9,508 nt of DNA, taken from NCBI GenBank assembly GCA_023435805.1, contig JAEZMC010000014.1:1-9508 (forward strand), in the 5' to 3' direction. Below are positions 6,610 through 9,508 of this stretch, in pieces (position 1 is the stretch's first letter; every line of letters starts with the position of its first letter). The translations under genes and the position numbers were made by a program. The stretch comes from Bacillota bacterium. Lineage in GTDB: Bacteria > Bacillota > Clostridia > Acetivibrionales > DTU013. The notes beneath the pieces were generated by a model. It worked only from the letters and a program-made list of their open reading frames with translations. It was not told where the DNA came from and did not search any database.

Positions 6610-7671
6610 ATGGGTCAAATCATTGCGGATTCGGTGATAAGTGTTCAGTGTCTGAGAAAAACGTTCAAAACAAAAGTAAAAAAGGAAGGCTTCAAACAAA
6701 GCCTGAAGTCACTTGTCAGGCCAGAGTTCAAAGAAGCGGAGGCGGTCTGCGGCATCGACCTCGAGGTGCCGCGGGGCGAACTGCTGGCATTCCTGGGACC
6801 CAACGGCGCAGGCAAGTCCACCACGATCAAGGTGCTTACAGGGATTCTTCATGCCACCTCAGGCAGTGTTTCCGTACTGGGGCTCAATCCCCAGATGCAG
6901 CGCAACCTCCTTTCCTTCAAGATTGGCAGTGTTTTCGGGCAAAAATCGCAGCTCTGGTTTCACCTTCCTCCCTTGGACAGCTTCAGGCTGCTGGGCGCCA
7001 TATACGAAATGGAAAGACATACGCTTGATAAGAGAATTAGTGAGCTTCACGACCTGTTTGAGCTGGAAGGGCTGATGGATATACCGGTCAGGAAGCTCTC
7101 GCTGGGTCAGCGGATGCGCTGTGAATTTGCGGCATCCATACTGCATAAGCCTGAAATACTGTTTCTTGACGAACCGACCATCGGTCTGGATATTCTGGTA
7201 AAGCAAAGGGTGCGTGAAATGATCGGCAGACTCAACAAGGAGGAAAAGACAACAATTTTCCTGACGAGCCACGATGTCGGCGATGTAGAACAGCTTTGCA
7301 GCAGGGCTGTCATTATCAACCACGGCCGGATCGTTCTGGATCATTCGATAAAAGCGCTGAAGTACGGTTATTTGAATAAAAAGATTATTGATGTAAAGTT
7401 TGACGCGTTAACAGACCCTGGTTTTCTCGATGGGCTGAATATAACACGGAGCAAGGGAATGTCCATGAAGCTGGAGGTGGATGCGAAAGAGGACAGCATC
7501 CAGATGGTAATAAAAAGGCTGATGCAGGCAGGGAGTATCCTGGATGTCACGATTTCTGACATTCCTATGGAGAAGATCATCAGCGATATATACAGAGAGA
7601 AGGGAAATGAAGCCCTGTATGCTGAAACCGGCGGAGCAGGCGAAGGGAGTGGGGAGAGTGAAACGGCTTGA
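6610..7671 (+). CDS. ABC-2 type exporter, ATP-binding protein (COG4586 type)
   Basis: This is the cytoplasmic ATPase of a three-part ABC-2 exporter. From ATG 6610 the product has 353 residues. An A-loop region is followed by a lysine-rich insert near 20-42 that is typical of this ATPase group. Then come Walker A GPNGAGKST (63-71), Q-loop Gln111 in VFGQKSQLWF, signature LSLGQ (163-167), Walker B EILFLDEP (182-189), switch His221, and a C-terminal domain of about 90 residues with a polar Gly/Glu-rich tail. The reading frame is open back to GTG 6472, but that part lies over the leader hairpins and terminator. ATG 6610 has its own GGAGGG site and gives the usual family N-terminus. The gene overlaps the next by 14 nt. 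The substrate is unknown; as I recall, a related cyanobacterial trio has been linked to methyl viologen export. Confidence 0.92.
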   Translation: MGQIIADSVISVQCLRKTFKTKVKKEGFKQSLKSLVRPEFKEAEAVCGIDLEVPRGELLAFLGPNGAGKSTTIKVLTGILHATSGSVSVLGLNPQMQRNLLSFKIGSVFGQKSQLWFHLPPLDSFRLLGAIYEMERHTLDKRISELHDLFELEGLMDIPVRKLSLGQRMRCEFAASILHKPEILFLDEPTIGLDILVKQRVREMIGRLNKEEKTTIFLTSHDVGDVEQLCSRAVIINHGRIVLDHSIKALKYGYLNKKIIDVKFDALTDPGFLDGLNITRSKGMSMKLEVDAKEDSIQMVIKRLMQAGSILDVTISDIPMEKIISDIYREKGNEALYAETGGAGEGSGESETA

Positions 7672-8449
7672 CAAATATGTTCTCATAGCAAGAACAAGCA
7701 TCGGGAACGGTATGATGTATTCAATCAATTTCTTTGCAGGCTCTTTTTTCTTTGCACTCGTCATATTCATTTTTATGCAGCTGTGGGAGGCAATCGCGGC
7801 AAACAACGGCTCACTGGAGGGCTATTCGGTCAACAGGCTTGTCTGGTATTATATCGCGGCGGAGCTGGTAATCCTGTCGAAAAGTGATGTTTTCCAAAGC
7901 CTGAACGATGAGATCAGGGGCGGAGGTATTGCGTACAAGCTCAACAAACCCTATAATTTTGTGCTTTATCAATTATCAGACGGTGCGGGCCAGATGTCGG
8001 TAAGGCTGATAATGAACCTTCCTATGGGGCTGCTTTTGGGCTTTGTGTTTGTCGGCGGACTGGAGGACTTCAACTGGCTGTCCCTTCCCTGTATACTGCT
8101 ATCAGTTGTCCTTGGCATGCTATTGAATTTTTTCATGGATGCACTGATTGGAATGACGGCTTTCTGGACTGAAGACAATACGGCCTTTTTCTGGATTGCA
8201 CAGAAGCTTGCCTTCATGCTGGGATTATTTCTGCCGCTGGAATTTTTGCCGGGTACCATCAGAGAGATAGCGTTGGTATTGCCTTTTTCGTATATTGCTT
8301 ACGCGCCTGCCAGACTGCTGACCGCATTTTCTGCGGAGGCATTTTGGGCTATTGTTCCGGTTCAGATATTCTATACGGGCTTGTTTGCGGCATTGACTGC
8401 ATTCATGTATATGAGGGGAGTGAAAAAGCTCAATGTCAATGGAGGATAG
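7658..8449 (+). CDS. ABC-2 type exporter, first permease subunit (COG4587 type)
   Basis: This membrane subunit probably pairs with the next gene product to form the exporter channel. Translation is called from GTG 7658, with GGGAG (7645-7649) 8 nt upstream. It gives 263 residues starting MKRLDKYVLIARTSI, the expected N-terminal amphipathic segment. The frame is open further upstream, to 7544, but only by overlapping the ATPase gene. About six membrane helices can be placed, near 22-45, 60-75, 112-133, 141-168, 175-197 and 228-252. The cytoplasmic segment EIRGGGIAYKLNKPYNF (85-101) is a recurring feature of this permease group. It overlaps the ATPase by 14 nt and the next permease by 17 nt. 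The substrate is unknown. Confidence 0.88.
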   Translation: MKRLDKYVLIARTSIGNGMMYSINFFAGSFFFALVIFIFMQLWEAIAANNGSLEGYSVNRLVWYYIAAELVILSKSDVFQSLNDEIRGGGIAYKLNKPYNFVLYQLSDGAGQMSVRLIMNLPMGLLLGFVFVGGLEDFNWLSLPCILLSVVLGMLLNFFMDALIGMTAFWTEDNTAFFWIAQKLAFMLGLFLPLEFLPGTIREIALVLPFSYIAYAPARLLTAFSAEAFWAIVPVQIFYTGLFAALTAFMYMRGVKKLNVNGG

Positions 8450-9266
8450 GACTGCTAAAATTGCCGGTGCGGCGGGCGGAGCGGCGAAGCATCTGAGGCT
8501 GATCGGCCTGTATATTAAATACAACCTTTCATCCGCAATGGAATACAGGGTGAGCTTCATTGCCCAATCATTCGGAATGGCCTTGAATAATGCCTTCTTC
8601 ATATTCTTCTGGTGGATCATTTTTCAAAAGGTCAACTCCATCGGAGGGTACGGCTTCAAGGACGTCATGGTCATATGGGCGCTGGCGGCTTCCACTTATG
8701 GCTTTTTACATGTGGTTTTCGGAAATGTGAGGCAGCTCACAAGGATCATTATCAACGGTGAACTGGACACATACCTGCTGCAGCCTAAAAACGTCTACGT
8801 CCATGTCCATTGTTCTAAAATGGTGGTATCTGCATGGGGCGACCTGCTTTACGGCTATATCCTCATCCTGATTGTTTACGGAGCGGATCCTTTGAAGCTC
8901 CTGCTGTTCACATTGTTTACAGTTGCGGGCGGGCTGCTGGCCGGTGCGGTAATGGCAGCTGCCGATACGCTGACTTTTTTTATCGGCAATGCATCGGCGG
9001 TAACAAGACTGGTGGTGGAATTCCTTTTGAATTTTTCGCTGTATCCGGACAGCATATTCCGCAGGGAGGTTAAATGGCTCATGTATTCGCTGCTTCCGGC
9101 AGGTTTTATCGTATTTGTGCCTTTCAAGCTGCTTGCGGCTTTCAACTGGTATGGGTTGCTGGGGCTGCTGGCTGTAGATGCGGTTTATATCATCCTGGGA
9201 TATCTGTTTTTCAAGCACGGATTGAAAAGATACGAATCGGGGAATCTGATTACGACAAAACTTTAG
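8433..9266 (+). CDS. ABC-2 type exporter, second permease subunit (COG3694 type)
   Basis: This is the other membrane half of the exporter: 277 residues with about six hydrophobic segments. Family landmarks include INGELDTYLLQPKN at 107-120, placed like the equivalent loop of the first permease, and FSLYPDSIF at 201-209. The ATG at 8433 overlaps the preceding gene by 17 nt; an in-frame ATG at 8439 is an equally possible start. GGGGAG at 8414-8419 is 13 nt from the first and 19 nt from the second, so spacing is not ideal and translational coupling likely helps. The first 18 residues are Ala/Gly-rich and look non-conserved. It is the last gene of the operon. Confidence 0.87.
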   Translation: MSMEDRTAKIAGAAGGAAKHLRLIGLYIKYNLSSAMEYRVSFIAQSFGMALNNAFFIFFWWIIFQKVNSIGGYGFKDVMVIWALAASTYGFLHVVFGNVRQLTRIIINGELDTYLLQPKNVYVHVHCSKMVVSAWGDLLYGYILILIVYGADPLKLLLFTLFTVAGGLLAGAVMAAADTLTFFIGNASAVTRLVVEFLLNFSLYPDSIFRREVKWLMYSLLPAGFIVFVPFKLLAAFNWYGLLGLLAVDAVYIILGYLFFKHGLKRYESGNLITTKL

Positions 9267-9268
9267 CA

Positions 9269-9319
9269 AAAGGGTATAAAAAAAGACTCCAGCGAATCTT
9301 TATCATTTCAATACCCTTT
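9269..9319. terminator. Weak AT-rich inverted repeat, possible bidirectional terminator
   Basis: A 9-bp perfect inverted repeat (AAAGGGTAT 9269-9277, ATACCCTTT 9311-9319) encloses a smaller AAAGA/TCTTT stem. Seven A bases at 9278-9284 region give the minus strand a T-run after the inner stem. On the plus strand only scattered T-rich sequence follows (9332-9348). It lies just after the last exporter gene, where a terminator is expected. Low GC content and a large outer loop keep the call tentative. Confidence 0.35.
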
Positions 9320-9351
9320 CTGCTCCACCCTTTTATTTTGACTTTTTTCGT

Positions 9352-9493
9352 CTCCGGATTAAATGTTCCATCTGATTTCTGATGCATGCGATCGGCTTAT
9401 CATGACCTTTCTGCCGCATCTTCCTCAAACTTCCTCTTTAACCTTTCAGATATACCGGATTTTATTTCACTTTGTGAACTAGTTAATCCGGAG
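9352..9493. repeat. 11-bp perfect inverted repeat spaced by 120 nt
   Basis: CTCCGGATTAA at 9352-9362 and its exact reverse complement at 9483-9493 flank 120 nt. One arm lies inside the open frame that enters from the right edge and the other lies beyond its stop. It could be a pair of element ends or simply chance. No transposase or target duplication is visible. Confidence 0.35.
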
Positions 9494-9508
9494 TCTTCCG
9501 TATCTACA
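9400..9508 (-). CDS. Partial convergent gene, C-terminal 35 residues of an unidentified protein
   Basis: Reading the minus strand from the window edge, a frame stays open for 35 codons and ends at TGA (9400-9402), followed at once by TAA. The peptide is hydrophilic and strongly charged toward its end (SERLKRKFEEDAAERS). This looks like a real protein C-terminus and not noise, and it would be convergent with the exporter operon, with the AT-rich hairpin at 9269-9319 between them. It is too short to name a family, and most of the gene lies outside the window. A chance open frame of this length is possible. Confidence 0.4.
   Translation of the reverse strand, partial: VDTEDSGLTSSQSEIKSGISERLKRKFEEDAAERS

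Noticed and set aside
1..9508. CRISPR arrays, tRNA or rRNA genes, phage, toxin-antitoxin or transposase genes.
   Set aside because: No regular repeats, RNA gene signatures or relevant coding frames were seen on either strand.

Overview
The window reads as an anaerobic Firmicutes (Clostridia-like) chromosome. The evidence is Gram-positive lipoprotein processing of a solute-binding protein, strong AGGAGG/GAGGGG-type ribosome binding sites, frequent GTG and TTG starts, tight gene overlaps and intrinsic terminators. Mid-range base composition fits this, but I cannot name a genus. All complete genes lie on the + strand.

Region 1 (1-6334) is one long branched-chain amino acid (BCAA) transport locus. 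It starts with a lipoprotein binding protein (3-1157), followed by an intrinsic terminator (1184-1228) that probably lowers readthrough into the membrane and ATPase genes. Then come the permeases livH and livM, the ATPases livG and livF, a small cytosolic protein with two CBS domains and an ACT domain (4650-5291), and azlC and azlD, the two subunits of a BCAA exporter. Importer, ligand-sensor-like protein and exporter therefore appear to share a transcript. A hairpin with a T-run follows at 6398-6425.

Region 2 (6426-6609) is a compact regulatory segment. It has a good sigma-A-type promoter (TTGACA, 17 bp, TGG plus CAAAAT) and a transcribed leader of about 140 nt with a series of hairpins. The leader ends in a strong intrinsic terminator (6538-6580) just before the ribosome binding site of the next gene. 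One of the upstream hairpins competes with the terminator for the same bases. This is the architecture of a riboswitch or attenuator. I do not recognise its class, and it is the most promising unexplained element here.

Region 3 (6610-9266) is a three-gene ABC-2 type exporter operon: an ATPase (COG4586 type) and two different permeases (COG4587 and COG3694 types), each overlapping the next. The substrate is unknown; the leader RNA presumably senses it or a related signal.

Region 4 (9267-9508) has no complete gene. It holds a weak AT-rich inverted repeat that could act as a bidirectional terminator, an 11-bp perfect inverted repeat (9352-9362 / 9483-9493), and an open frame entering from the right edge on the minus strand, which looks like the hydrophilic C-terminus of a convergent gene.
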